A stretch of 64,000 nucleotides of DNA, taken from Phycisphaerae bacterium. Lineage in GTDB: Bacteria > Planctomycetota > Phycisphaerae > Phycisphaerales > SM1A02. The notes beneath the pieces were generated by a model that ran no database searches, was not told the DNA's origin, and was given only the letters and a program-made list of their open reading frames with translations. Each line of letters starts with the position of its first letter. Position 1 is the first letter of the stretch. The stretch lies in contig PBAY01000039.1 in the NCBI GenBank assembly GCA_002717655.1, forward strand, positions 124,001 through 188,000. Direction: 5' to 3'. Both the position numbers and the translations under genes were made by a program. Positions 26,362 through 36,327 of the stretch are shown piece after piece.

Positions 26362-28856
26362 CCGAAGTCTGCCCCAGGCTGATCAGCTTCTACCTTCCTC
26401 AGTTTCATCCGATTCCTGAGAACGATGCCTGGTGGGGCAAGGGTTTCACCGAGTGGCGGAATGTCACAAGAGGTCGCCCGATGTTCGAGGGTCATGATCA
26501 ACCTCGAAGACCAGCTGATCTCGGTTACTACGATCTGCGAATTGAAGAAGTCCAGCAGCATCAGGCCGACCTTGCGATGCAGTACGGGATTCATGGATTC
26601 TGCTACTACCACTACTGGTTTGCGGGGACGAGACTTCTGGAACGTCCTCTGGATGCAGTGCTCGCTTCAGGAACACCCACGCTTCCATTCTGCGTGTGTT
26701 GGGCCAATGAAAATTGGACCCGACGCTGGGATGGGATGGAATCCGAGATTCTGATCGGCCAACAGCATTCTCCGGAGAGTGATCGCGCATTCATTACTGA
26801 TCTTCTTACGACGCTTGCCGATGATCGCTACATCACCGTCAACGGCAAGAAGTTGCTGCTTGTCTACCGACCTACGTTGCTTCACAACACTCGCCGTGCA
26901 ACCGATACGTGGCGGGATGAGGTTCTCAAGGCCGGGCTTGGCGAATTGCATCTGGCCATGGTTCAGCATGGAGATCATGACCCGGTGGCGATGGGGTTCG
27001 ATGCAGCCGTCGAATTCCCTCCGCATGGGTTTCAGGCCCCGGATATCCGAAATCGTCTTGAAGCCGTTGATCCGGAATTCCGAGGTGGGATCTACGACTA
27101 TGGCGCACTGGTCGATTTCGCCATTGAACGACCCAGACCATCCTTCCCGCTTCATCGTGGAGTGATGCTGGCCTGGGACAACACGGCTCGTCGTGGTACC
27201 AATTCAACCGTCTATCACGGTGCGACCCCGGCGGATTACCGTAGATGGCTTGAAGCCATGATGCAGGATGCAACCGATCAGGGTGGATCGGATGAAGTGG
27301 TCTTCATCAATGCGTGGAATGAGTGGGCTGAAGGAACCTATCTCGAACCCGATGAACGCCATGGGCATGCCTGGCTTGAAGCCACCAGAGAGGCACTGCA
27401 GGCCGTTGGCGGAACAATTGAGACAGAGGCTGACAAACCTCTTGCGATTCGCAGAACGGTTGCGATGGATTCCGATCCAGGCCCTGCGGATGTCCGACGT
27501 CTGGCACGTCAACGTCGAAGATCTCGAACTCGACATCGACTTCGAACACTTCGAGTTCGGGCCGGGAACTTCATGAAGCGACCGGACAAGATCAAGAAAA
27601 TCCGAACACGTGGTGGTGCCGCCATTTCCCGAGGGCTGCAGAAGTTCCGATTGAAGAAATCGTCAACTCAAGCATCACTGGAGCCTGTTTGGCATGGGAA
27701 TGCGGGAACAGGTCATCCCGTTCTGTTCATTGGTCATGATGCTCATCTGGCTGGTTCACAGATGCTTCTGCTGGAAATGATCCGTAAGGCCAGAGCATCA
27801 GGGACCATGGATCCCATGGTCATTCTGCTTGGCGACGGGGTATTGGAATCCGACTATCGCAGGCTTGCGCCAACCTGTTCAGTTGTTCCCATGCTCAAGG
27901 CAGGCATGACGCTTGCGGATGCGGTATCCAGTGCCATTGCGGCGGCACCTCGCAGACCTCTCGTGGGCATCTGCAGCACGATTGCTTGTGCCGATGCAGC
28001 GCAGGCCTGTCGCTCAAGCGACATTCCAGTCGTACATCTGGTCAACGAACTGCCGACAACTGTTGAAGCCAATGACTGGGAAGATCTGGTATTGGACATC
28101 GGCGCTACGGCTCGTCGCATCATTTTCGTTTCGCATTTCAGTCGAAAGGCCTTTGTTGATCGATTTGGTCTGGCTGAATCACGCTGCGCAATCGTGCACC
28201 CCGGCTGGCTTTCTCATGAGGGAGATCCTGCAGACAAGCTCAAGGTCCGCTCCAGAATCCGCCGCACGCTCAAACTTCCTGAAGATGCCTTGATCGTACT
28301 GGGCTGTGGTCAGATTCATCCGCGCAAGGGCGTTGATCTGTTTGTACAGGTTGCCGCCAGGACATTGGAACAGCCTGGGACGGACAAGGTTCACTTTGTC
28401 TGGATTGGTGACGGGACTGCTGATCACACTCGCTGGGTGAATCATGATGTCGACCTGCTCCCATGTCGTGATCAGATCCATTTGATCCCATCCAAGTCTG
28501 ACATTCATCCATATTTCGAAGCTGCTGATCTCTATGTGCTCTCTTCGCGCGAGGATCCGTATCCAATCGTGTGCGTGCAGGCGATGGCAAGCGGCCTTCC
28601 TGTTCTGGCATTCGATGGTGCCGGCGGGGCACCTGAAGCACTGGTTGATGGATGTGGAATCGTCGTTCCGTTTCTCGATACCAAAGCCATGTCAGAGAAA
28701 CTCGTAGGCCTTGTTCAGGATGAAACAGCAAGACTTGCCATGGGTGAAGCTGCTCGGGCTCGTGCGCAATCAAGTTGCAGTTCAGATCATCACTTTGAAG
28801 GTGTGATGGATGTGGTCGCTTCAACGTGTGGAGTAGATCTCAAGAATCCAGAATGA
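26358..28856 (+). CDS. Fusion glycosyltransferase: WbsX-like domain plus GT4 domain
   Basis: 832 residues. Residues ~8-350 are a WbsX-like domain (PF14307): RLISFYLPQFHPIPENDAWW, GFTEWRNV, FCYYHYWF and NAWNEWAEGTYLEPD. A basic segment (about 370-430) joins it to a GT4 domain: a degenerate N-terminal Rossmann half, then VLGCGQIHPRKGVDLFV, HFVWIGDG and SSREDPYPIVCVQAMASGLP, which is the nucleotide-sugar binding block with the second Glu position of EX7E changed. The protein probably adds two sugars in succession to the surface polysaccharide. It overlaps the methyltransferase gene by four bases and is convergent with the other large fusion. Confidence 0.88.
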   Translation: MTEVCPRLISFYLPQFHPIPENDAWWGKGFTEWRNVTRGRPMFEGHDQPRRPADLGYYDLRIEEVQQHQADLAMQYGIHGFCYYHYWFAGTRLLERPLDAVLASGTPTLPFCVCWANENWTRRWDGMESEILIGQQHSPESDRAFITDLLTTLADDRYITVNGKKLLLVYRPTLLHNTRRATDTWRDEVLKAGLGELHLAMVQHGDHDPVAMGFDAAVEFPPHGFQAPDIRNRLEAVDPEFRGGIYDYGALVDFAIERPRPSFPLHRGVMLAWDNTARRGTNSTVYHGATPADYRRWLEAMMQDATDQGGSDEVVFINAWNEWAEGTYLEPDERHGHAWLEATREALQAVGGTIETEADKPLAIRRTVAMDSDPGPADVRRLARQRRRSRTRHRLRTLRVRAGNFMKRPDKIKKIRTRGGAAISRGLQKFRLKKSSTQASLEPVWHGNAGTGHPVLFIGHDAHLAGSQMLLLEMIRKARASGTMDPMVILLGDGVLESDYRRLAPTCSVVPMLKAGMTLADAVSSAIAAAPRRPLVGICSTIACADAAQACRSSDIPVVHLVNELPTTVEANDWEDLVLDIGATARRIIFVSHFSRKAFVDRFGLAESRCAIVHPGWLSHEGDPADKLKVRSRIRRTLKLPEDALIVLGCGQIHPRKGVDLFVQVAARTLEQPGTDKVHFVWIGDGTADHTRWVNHDVDLLPCRDQIHLIPSKSDIHPYFEAADLYVLSSREDPYPIVCVQAMASGLPVLAFDGAGGAPEALVDGCGIVVPFLDTKAMSEKLVGLVQDETARLAMGEAARARAQSSCSSDHHFEGVMDVVASTCGVDLKNPE

Positions 28857-28875
28857 ATGTTCTGGTGAACTGAAA

Positions 28876-31185
28876 CTACTTGAGTCCCAGTTCCATCAGC
28901 CATTTCACATAGCCATCCTGACTGTACTTATCCCGCACGATCCGCTTGCCTTCATGTCCGATGCTGACTCGTTCTTCAGGATCATCAAGCCATTTGATGA
29001 CGACGTCGGCCATTCCCTGAACATCGCCGAATGGAATGATCGCACCGCCACCATCCCCAAGCATGGAGGGGCTGCCACCTGAACCATCGAAGCATGCAAC
29101 CGGCATGCCGCAGGCCATTGCTTCATGGACGACACAGGGGAAGGGATCTTCACGCGAGGTCAGGAGATACATGTCGCTTGCACGGAAGGCCTCTTCCGTG
29201 TCATTCACTTCGCCGAGGAAATGCACTCGGTCTTCCACGCCTGCACGCCTGACGTCCCGCACGCACCAGAACGTTGGATCCAGATAGGTGTCGGCGCCAC
29301 TCCCGATCCATACGAAATGCAGTCTTGGATCATGCGTCCGCCGCAACGCGGAGAGGGCGGTCAGCAGAAAGAGCTCTGGTCCCTTGCGAAGTTCAAGGCT
29401 GCCACAACCAAGCACGATGATCGATTCATCTGGAAGGTCGAGACTTCTTCTCAGGGCGTGGCGGGCCGCATCATGCTGCCCATCGAGGAAGGTTTCACGC
29501 AGCAGTCCCTGAGGATGTACGAGTCCATGATCAGAAGGAAGTCCAGCCCACTCGCAGGCGATCTGTCTCATTGTTTCACAGGGATAAACGACGACATCAG
29601 GGCTCTGGGCGATGAGTCGGTAATCCTCCGCAGGAGAGTTCGTCGCAAAGTCGTGTACGAGTGAAATCGTTCGCCAGCCGAACCGGCGGATCCATCTTGC
29701 ATAATGCCAGGTGGTCGCGGTATTGCACAACGCCATGCGTTGACTTGCGACGGTTAGCTTGTCCATGATCTTCTGGCCGTAGGAGGTTGGTGCGCCCCAG
29801 GGATTCAACTGCTTGCCATCGATGATCCAGGCATGCTTTGCAAAGTCATCCAGCAGTGGGCCTTCGCCATCATGGATCACGGCACATTGCGCATGTTTCG
29901 ACATGCGACGCACCAGATCAAGTGCCAGCAAGGGTGCGCCGGTCCGTGATGTTTCGTGGGTGACCATAAGAACCAGTGGACGAGCAGGATCAACATTGAT
30001 CTCTTCCGGACTGCAGGTGGGGCCAGGGTTCTGCAGAGGTGGAGCAGGTGTCGCCAGGAGTCGCTTTGCCAATTGCCTGAGGGGTCTGGGGGCAAGTCGT
30101 CTGACCATTCCACGAAGTGAAGCATCAGGCGAGGTTGCCTTGTCTGCTCGAGCAGGGTGATTGAGGTCCATGCCGTCGGTCGTCGGGGACGGTCTCGACA
30201 TCAATCGTTCCTCCCGTATCCGGGGATCTTCATGACGCTCGCGTGCTGCTGGTCGAGAGACTGACGCGACCGGATCAAAGGTTCGACCAGTCATGTTCGG
30301 GTCGGAGTTTCGAGTGCCCAGCAGATCGGGTTCAATGCTGTGGATGATCGGCTGGTCGCTGAAATGCGGTCGAATTGAATCACAGAACCAGGGCCAGTAA
30401 CGCGGCCAGTTCGCCGGCAGTGGAGCGATTGGATTCGGCGAAGCTGCGCTTCGGGCCAGTGACATGAAGCGGTTCAGTCCGTCTCGTCCTTCCTCTGCCA
30501 TCAGGTGCTGGACATGCCCAGTCGTATTCTCGGGATGAACGCGATATCTCATCAGTGTTTCAGGAATGAAGACGGGTTCGACATAGAAGGTGGATCGCAG
30601 CAGGAAATCCCAGTCATGCGAAAGCTGGTGTTCACTGAAACCACCCAGCTTGTCATACAGACTTCTGCTGAAGAGAAAATTGCCGCTGGTGACTGCGGGA
30701 TTGTTACGCAGCAGGGCAAACCCATGCGTGGGACAGGCTGCGGCACTGGCGAGCACATCCTGATACCAGCCGTATTGAGGTGAGTCGGGAGGAAGTGGTT
30801 GATCGTTCTCATCGATCATTTCGACCAGCGTGAATGCGATCCCATCCTGCGAGGGATCTAACTTTTCAGCCATGGCCGCAAACCGCCCGGGCAGAAACGC
30901 GTCGTCTGAATTGAGAATCGCGATGAAATCACCGCGGGCATGCTCGATCCCTCGCATGATCGCGGCATGCGCGCCACGGTTCTCCTGCTCAATCAGGATG
31001 GTCCGTTCCAGTGGGCTGGATTTGAGACACTCGCGAATGATCTCCAGGCTGTCATCTGATGATCCATCATCGATGATGATCAGTTCGACCTCCAGTTCGT
31101 CGGATGCCTGCATGAATACCGATTGAACAGCACTCTCGATGTATTTCGAGTGGTTGTAGGACGGGATGACGACGGAAATACGCAT
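28876..31185 (-). CDS. Fusion glycosyltransferase: GT2 domain plus GT4 domain
   Basis: 769 residues if begun at the ATG at 31185 (MRISVVIPSYNHSKYIES); in-frame ATGs at 31230 and 31296 would add 15 or 37 residues and cannot be excluded, since no clear RBS decides. The N-terminal GT2 domain has IIDDGSSDDS and ILNSDDAF. A linker of ~150 residues rich in Arg and Pro follows. The C-terminal GT4 domain (IVLGCGSLELRKGPELF, HFVWIGSG, TSREDPFPCVVHEAMACG) resembles that of the convergent fusion gene, so the two probably share an ancestral GT4 module. Confidence 0.87.
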   Translation of the reverse strand: MRISVVIPSYNHSKYIESAVQSVFMQASDELEVELIIIDDGSSDDSLEIIRECLKSSPLERTILIEQENRGAHAAIMRGIEHARGDFIAILNSDDAFLPGRFAAMAEKLDPSQDGIAFTLVEMIDENDQPLPPDSPQYGWYQDVLASAAACPTHGFALLRNNPAVTSGNFLFSRSLYDKLGGFSEHQLSHDWDFLLRSTFYVEPVFIPETLMRYRVHPENTTGHVQHLMAEEGRDGLNRFMSLARSAASPNPIAPLPANWPRYWPWFCDSIRPHFSDQPIIHSIEPDLLGTRNSDPNMTGRTFDPVASVSRPAARERHEDPRIREERLMSRPSPTTDGMDLNHPARADKATSPDASLRGMVRRLAPRPLRQLAKRLLATPAPPLQNPGPTCSPEEINVDPARPLVLMVTHETSRTGAPLLALDLVRRMSKHAQCAVIHDGEGPLLDDFAKHAWIIDGKQLNPWGAPTSYGQKIMDKLTVASQRMALCNTATTWHYARWIRRFGWRTISLVHDFATNSPAEDYRLIAQSPDVVVYPCETMRQIACEWAGLPSDHGLVHPQGLLRETFLDGQHDAARHALRRSLDLPDESIIVLGCGSLELRKGPELFLLTALSALRRTHDPRLHFVWIGSGADTYLDPTFWCVRDVRRAGVEDRVHFLGEVNDTEEAFRASDMYLLTSREDPFPCVVHEAMACGMPVACFDGSGGSPSMLGDGGGAIIPFGDVQGMADVVIKWLDDPEERVSIGHEGKRIVRDKYSQDGYVKWLMELGLK

Positions 31186-31315
31186 GAATGATCTGGCGGA
31201 GAATCGCAGCGGTCGAAGTATAGATGCCATCGGGCTTCCACCAGCGGCAAGGGCTTGATCTGACGGATGCTCAGGCGGTTCGTTCCCATCAGCCATCAGG
31301 AGCTACCATGAGGTC

Positions 31316-32281
31316 ATGAATGCGGTATCAGGGTCATCTCCGGGAAATCTCAGCTCACTTGGCCGCGTCAGCGTGGTCGGAGGCAGTGGATTTCTTGGTC
31401 TGAATCTCTGTCGATTTCTCTGTGATGCAGGGCTGGAGGTTGTGGCGGTAGATCCACGACCGTTGAATCCCGTAGCGATTGCTGATCGTCCGGTGGAGCA
31501 TCTGCCGGGTATCTCCGAGGAGGCGTTTGCAGGTTCCAGTGTCGTCTTTCATGCCGCAGGCTCATCCGAGCCAGCTTCATCCAATACGCACCTTCAGGAA
31601 GATCTTGAGGGGACCGTTGGTCTGACGCTTGATGTCATTACTGCTGCTGAGCAGGCGGAGGTTTCCCGCATCGTGCATGTCTCCAGTGGCGGAACCGTGT
31701 ACGGACCGGATGCGGATGTTCCGACGCCTGAGGATTCGATGACGGAGCCGGTCTGTGCCTACGGCATCTCCAAGCTGGCGGCAGAAGGCCATGTCCAGCT
31801 GGCCGAGCGCATGCATGGCATGTGCGGCATCAATCTTCGAGTCTCGAATCCCTATGGTCCTTGGCAGGATCCAAGAAGAGGTCAGGGAGTGGTCAATGCC
31901 TTCATCCACCGTGGCATGTGTCATGAACCGATCGATCTCTGGGGAGATGGCGGGATCGTGCGAGACTTTCTTCACGTTGATGATGTGCTCGTGGCGATGG
32001 GTCGAGCAGCGATGTATGAAGGTCCTGAACGTATCTTCAACATCGGCTCTGGTGAAGGTGTCTCAATCAACCAGTTGATCGACGATATCGAGCAGATGCA
32101 GGGTCACCGCATTGAAGTGCGACGACATCCGGGTCGGGACAGTGATGTCCCACGAAGCATTCTCGATATCAATCGTGCTCGTCGTGAACTTGATTGGTCT
32201 CCTGAAGTCACCTGGAAGTCTGGACTGAAAGACACGATGTCATGGATCAAAGAACACGTGCCTGAGCAATCCGAAGCATGA
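31316..32281 (+). CDS. NAD-dependent sugar epimerase/dehydratase
   Basis: 321 residues, an extended SDR. VVGGSGFLGLNL is the NAD motif, HVSSGGTVYGPD supplies the Ser/Thr position, and YGISKLAAEG gives the catalytic Tyr/Lys. NPYGPWQDPRRGQGVVNAF follows the usual UDP-glucose/GlcNAc 4-epimerase pattern. It likely supplies a galactose-type or related sugar nucleotide for the surface glycan. It is divergent from the GT2-GT4 gene and overlaps the following GT2 gene by four bases. Confidence 0.85.
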   Translation: MNAVSGSSPGNLSSLGRVSVVGGSGFLGLNLCRFLCDAGLEVVAVDPRPLNPVAIADRPVEHLPGISEEAFAGSSVVFHAAGSSEPASSNTHLQEDLEGTVGLTLDVITAAEQAEVSRIVHVSSGGTVYGPDADVPTPEDSMTEPVCAYGISKLAAEGHVQLAERMHGMCGINLRVSNPYGPWQDPRRGQGVVNAFIHRGMCHEPIDLWGDGGIVRDFLHVDDVLVAMGRAAMYEGPERIFNIGSGEGVSINQLIDDIEQMQGHRIEVRRHPGRDSDVPRSILDINRARRELDWSPEVTWKSGLKDTMSWIKEHVPEQSEA

Positions 32282-33255
32282 TGAATTCTCCCGTTGTCAG
32301 TCGAACTCAGGAACCGCACTCGGGAGTTTCGGTTGTCATGTGTACCTGCAACGGTGAGCGTTGGCTTGAGGAGCAGCTCGCCTCGATTGAACAGCAGACG
32401 CTGCCGCCGGATGAAGTCGTGATCGGTGATGATGCTTCACGCGATGGAACCTATGGCTTGCTTCAGGACTTCAGTCGACGAATGCCATTCCCGGTCCATC
32501 TGACCAGACATGATCCGCCACTGGGTGTCGTCGAGAACTTCGAGTTCACCCTGTCCCGTGCCAGAGGAAAGTATGTCGCCTTCGCCGATCAGGATGACAT
32601 CTGGTTGCCGGAAAGACTCGAGCGAGGTGTTGCGGCCATTCAGGCTCTTGAAGGAAATGGCGATGTGCCCGTTCTCTCGCATGCGGATCTGATTCTGATG
32701 GATGCTGAAGGAAGAGATCTTGGTCGCCGGTTTCTGGCGACACGTGGATTGGATGCACAGCCGCGGGATCCTCTTCGCGTCCTGCTTCGTCACAATCTTG
32801 TAACGGGTTGTTCGGTGACGATCAACCGGGCTTTGATTGAACGCGCCAGACCATTTCCTGAAAATCTGGTGATGCATGACTGGTGGCTCGCGTTGGTTGC
32901 GGCAGCCATTGGAAAGATCACGTTGATGGACGAGCCTCTGGTTCGATATCGCCAGCATGACCACAATGTGGTTGGCGCACCGCCACTGGTCAGTGCCACA
33001 GGATTGTCACGTGTTCTTTCGGTTACTTCAGCCAGACAGGCGCTGGCTGCGGTCTATCGTCAGGATCTCGAACTTGGAAATCTGCTTGGTGATGAACTTC
33101 CTCCGGACATCCAGCGCTTCATTGAAGCAATACCTCATGGAGGTTGGAAGCTGTATCGAGCAGCAGCACGTGCTGGCATTCGCCCGCAGGGGATTCTCAG
33201 ACGCATTCGATTTCTGTTCGAGACAATTGGCAGTGGCTATCGACGGCATCTGTGA
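32278..33255 (+). CDS. Family 2 glycosyltransferase (rhamnosyltransferase-like)
   Basis: 325 residues. VSVVMCTCNGERWLEEQLASI, IGDDASRDGTYGL and AFADQDDIWLPERL are typical of GT2 enzymes annotated as alpha-L-rhamnosyl- or glucosyltransferases (WbbL-like, Glycos_transf_2). The later HDWWLALVAAAIG segment is shared by this subgroup. It fits the dTDP-rhamnose supply made by neighbouring genes. Two adjacent ATGs (32278, 32281) could start it; the first overlaps the epimerase stop. Confidence 0.85.
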   Translation: MMNSPVVSRTQEPHSGVSVVMCTCNGERWLEEQLASIEQQTLPPDEVVIGDDASRDGTYGLLQDFSRRMPFPVHLTRHDPPLGVVENFEFTLSRARGKYVAFADQDDIWLPERLERGVAAIQALEGNGDVPVLSHADLILMDAEGRDLGRRFLATRGLDAQPRDPLRVLLRHNLVTGCSVTINRALIERARPFPENLVMHDWWLALVAAAIGKITLMDEPLVRYRQHDHNVVGAPPLVSATGLSRVLSVTSARQALAAVYRQDLELGNLLGDELPPDIQRFIEAIPHGGWKLYRAAARAGIRPQGILRRIRFLFETIGSGYRRHL

Positions 33256-33269
33256 AGTGAAGTCCGGAT

Positions 33270-34229
33270 TCAGCGACTGGCTCGACGCGCTTCGGACAGC
33301 CAACCTCTGCTCAGCACCGCACCGGATCCTCGAAGTGATGGCCCCTTGAAGATCAGAGGCCAGGCTTCGAGCCTGCCTCTGATGAAGGGAATCAAGCATC
33401 TTTTTCGCAAGGCCTGGATCGCGAGCAGGGTCGTCAAAAGACATCGCTGTGGAATCGCCGACCACCATCTGCGAACAGGCACAGCAGTCCAGAAAAGTAC
33501 AGTCGAGTTTCGGCTGACGAAGTAGGCTCGTCTTCGGGGGATCCTGTCATAGGCCTGTGAAATTCTGTGTTGCACTCTTGCACCGGGAACGTGCAGGCAT
33601 TTGAACCCCGATTGCTGAAGACGGAATCCCAGTTCCGTGTCTTCGTAGTAGCACTCGAAGTCTTCACGGAAGAGGCCGCCACAGTTCTCGATCACTTCTG
33701 CGCGTGCAAGCATCGCGCAACCGGTTGGACCGAAGACCGCTTCAGTAGAGGCGTGATCCGTTGCTGGTCGTCCATGGCCTCGACGACCGGCCCATCCCGG
33801 AACGGTATAGATCTGACCCGCGGAGTCGAGTCGTTCAGGATCATCCTGTTGGACGACGGAAGGTACGACACACCCGCATTCGGGATCGGAAAGCAGTGTT
33901 GCAAGGCAGGCAGAAAGCCATCCTGGTTCCACGAGCGTGTCTGCATTGAGCACACCTACGGCTTCACGTGAAGGATCACGCTGCCGCCATCCTTCTCCAC
34001 AGGCCCGTGCAAATCCACCATTGCGTTCACGTCGTATGACCCGGACGCCTGGCAGATGCGCTTCGACAATTCGGTCAGGCGTATCGTCGCCACTGGCATC
34101 ATCAACAACGATCAGATCGAGACCTTCCGCATCAGGGTCGGCCAGAATGCTGCGCAGACATTCCAGCACGACATCGGCATCGCGAAAGACGGGAACAATC
34201 AGACTGATGCGAGAACCGGGGCGTTCCAT
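33270..34229 (-). CDS. Family 2 glycosyltransferase (WbbL-like)
   Basis: 319 residues. ISLIVPVFRDADVVLECL, VVDDASGDDTPD, NGGFARACGEG and VLNADTLVEPGWL, plus the EDTELGFRLQQSG block near residue 195, are the pattern of the WbbL/RfbF rhamnosyltransferase group. The protein is cytoplasmic with a basic and aromatic C-terminus that could touch the membrane. It lies 35 bases downstream of rfbB on the same strand, so the two are likely co-transcribed, and it is convergent with the preceding GT2 gene. Confidence 0.85.
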   Translation of the reverse strand: MERPGSRISLIVPVFRDADVVLECLRSILADPDAEGLDLIVVDDASGDDTPDRIVEAHLPGVRVIRRERNGGFARACGEGWRQRDPSREAVGVLNADTLVEPGWLSACLATLLSDPECGCVVPSVVQQDDPERLDSAGQIYTVPGWAGRRGHGRPATDHASTEAVFGPTGCAMLARAEVIENCGGLFREDFECYYEDTELGFRLQQSGFKCLHVPGARVQHRISQAYDRIPRRRAYFVSRNSTVLFWTAVPVRRWWSAIPQRCLLTTLLAIQALRKRCLIPFIRGRLEAWPLIFKGPSLRGSGAVLSRGWLSEARRASR

Positions 34230-34264
34230 GAGGTACGACCTCTCGCGGTGACAGGTAGTGGGTT

Positions 34265-35311
34265 TCAGGCGCCCTGGGCTTCACGGTTGGAATACCAGGA
34301 ATCCTCATGCGACTTGAAGTGGTCGCCGCGTTTGATCCGCTGCCACCATTCCTTGTTTTCTACATACCAACGGCAGGTTGCAGCCAGGCCTTCTTCAAAA
34401 GTCCACTTGCGGGTCCAGCCAAGTTCTTCGGCAGCAGTTGGATTGACTGCGTAGCGGTAATCGTGTCCGGGCCGATCCTTGACGAACTCGATGAGTGTCT
34501 CGGGCTTGTCGAGATTCCTGAGGATGCCTGAAGCAACATCTCGTCCATTCACTTCCAGACGGGCACCCAGGTTGTAGGCCCGGCCAGTCTCGCCGTTGTG
34601 CAGGACGATGTCGATGCCCGAGGCGTGATCTTCGGCATGCATGTAGTCGCGTACGGCATCCCCGTTGCCATAGATCGGAAGTGGCTTGTCTTCCAGAGCA
34701 TTGGTGATGAAGAGCGGAATGATCTTCTCCGGGAACTGGAATGGTCCGTAGGTATTCGAACCACGGGTCACGACCACATCGAGACCAAAGGAGATGCCGT
34801 AGGAGAACACCATGTGTTCCGCGGCACCCTTGGAGGCGGCATACGGACTGCGGGGACGGAAGACATCTTCCTCATGAGAGTGATGATCCGTCCCGACCAG
34901 ATCTCCGTAGACCTCGTCGGTGGAGACATGGAGGAAGCGGGAGACTCCGAGCTTCTTCGCGGTTTCAAGCAGAACCAGTGTCCCTTCGACATTGGTCTTC
35001 ACGAATGGACGCCCATCGACCAGACTTCGATCGACATGACTCTCGGCCGCGAAGTTGACGACGGCATCACAGCCAGCCATGGCTTTTTCGACAGCCTTCG
35101 TATCAGCGATGTCACCTCGAACGAACTCGACTCGATCTTCCATTCCAGCGAGGTTCTCGAGATTGCCTGCATAGGTCAGGGCATCCAGAACGACAATTTG
35201 CCAATCCGGATGAGTCTGATGAGCCATGCGGACGAAGTTGGAGCCGATGAACCCGGCACCACCAGTGACCATCACCTTGCTAAATTTGGATGCATCCGCC
35301 ACGGTACGCAC
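34265..35311 (-). CDS. rfbB: dTDP-glucose 4,6-dehydratase
   Basis: 348 residues. VTGGAGFIGSNFVRM is the NAD motif, NFAAESHVDRSL and HVSTDEVYGDL carry the catalytic Asp-Glu region, and SPYAASKGAAEH has the Tyr/Lys pair; this combination is specific for RfbB/RmlB. It dehydrates dTDP-glucose to the 4-keto-6-deoxy intermediate. A GTG start at 35311 is used; a second GTG three codons later is possible. It is separated from rfbA, rfbC and rfbD by more than 8 kb and is on the opposite strand. It is divergent from the ABC exporter, and the 110-base gap between them holds a 6-bp hairpin at 35351-35371. Confidence 0.96.
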   Translation of the reverse strand: MRTVADASKFSKVMVTGGAGFIGSNFVRMAHQTHPDWQIVVLDALTYAGNLENLAGMEDRVEFVRGDIADTKAVEKAMAGCDAVVNFAAESHVDRSLVDGRPFVKTNVEGTLVLLETAKKLGVSRFLHVSTDEVYGDLVGTDHHSHEEDVFRPRSPYAASKGAAEHMVFSYGISFGLDVVVTRGSNTYGPFQFPEKIIPLFITNALEDKPLPIYGNGDAVRDYMHAEDHASGIDIVLHNGETGRAYNLGARLEVNGRDVASGILRNLDKPETLIEFVKDRPGHDYRYAVNPTAAEELGWTRKWTFEEGLAATCRWYVENKEWWQRIKRGDHFKSHEDSWYSNREAQGA

Positions 35312-35421
35312 TCCCGTTATCAGGCATTGAGAAGCGTTTCATCGTATCCGACCCGCTGACATCATGCGGGTTTGTGGTCAGTTTCAGGGCCTCCGGCTAG
35401 CATTCGAGCGAATAAGGGGCC

Positions 35422-36327
35422 ATGGGCCCCGGACAGGCCACCATGGGCAATCCAATTTCTTCCATGACGACACGCAACTCGGCTGATGCTCCGGTGAGAG
35501 ATCTCTCCCCGCTACAGCCGCTTTGTGCGCTCATTCGGCATCGTGATCTGGTCTTTCGTCTGGGCCGTCGAGATATCGAATCCCGTTACAGAGGTTCCAT
35601 TCTTGGTCCGATCTGGGCCGTCATGCAGCCCTTGGTGCAGTTGGCGGTCTACACGTTCGTCTTTGGGATCGTGCTGAAGATGAAGGTTGAGAATGTAGGT
35701 CTCGGAGATGAGGCCGCTTCCATCAATACCGCGGACTTCGCCCTGTCCCTGTTTGCTGCACTGATCCTCTACAACCTGTTCAGCGATTGCGTCGGCAAGG
35801 CCCCGATCATCCTCAGGCAGAACGTGACCTTCGTGAAGAAGATCGTCTTCCCGTTGGAAGTACTGCCATGGTCGACCCTGGTCATGGCGATCTTCAACGC
35901 CTGCATTGCACTGGCGGTCTTCGCGGTCTTCTATGGAATCATCCAGGGCGTTCCGCCATGGACCATCGTGTTGATACCGGTTGTCGTCTTGCCGGTTGTC
36001 ATCATGATTCTGGGTTTGAGCTGGATACTCATGTCGGTGGGTCTGTATCTGCAGGACACCCAGCAGGTCGTGTCTCTGGTTCTGATGGTGGCGTTGTTCA
36101 CCTGTCCGATCTTCTATCCCATGTCGATTGTTCCGGAGTCCTATCAGGGATGGCTGTATGTCAATCCACTGACTGTTGCCGTGGAACAACTGCGAGAGGT
36201 GTTGTTTGCGGGAATGATTCCGGATGCATGGACCTGGTTGATCTATCTTGCCGCTTCACTGCTGGTGTGCTGGATAGGCTGGATCTGGTTCGCCACCACC
36301 CGACGGGGATTTGCTGATGCCGTCTGA
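35422..36327 (+). CDS. wzm: O-polysaccharide ABC exporter permease (Wzm-like)
   Basis: 301 residues with six hydrophobic helices. LVFRLGRRDIESRYRGSILGPIWAVMQPL is the classic start region (location about residue 40) of ABC-2 polysaccharide and teichoic-acid export permeases, and CPIFYPMSIVPESYQGWL is the later conserved loop. It forms the channel that moves undecaprenyl-pyrophosphate-linked glycan to the periplasm. ATGs at 35422 and 35443 are both possible; the first has AAGGGG nearby. The 3' end overlaps the ATPase gene. Confidence 0.93.
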   Translation: MGPGQATMGNPISSMTTRNSADAPVRDLSPLQPLCALIRHRDLVFRLGRRDIESRYRGSILGPIWAVMQPLVQLAVYTFVFGIVLKMKVENVGLGDEAASINTADFALSLFAALILYNLFSDCVGKAPIILRQNVTFVKKIVFPLEVLPWSTLVMAIFNACIALAVFAVFYGIIQGVPPWTIVLIPVVVLPVVIMILGLSWILMSVGLYLQDTQQVVSLVLMVALFTCPIFYPMSIVPESYQGWLYVNPLTVAVEQLREVLFAGMIPDAWTWLIYLAASLLVCWIGWIWFATTRRGFADAV

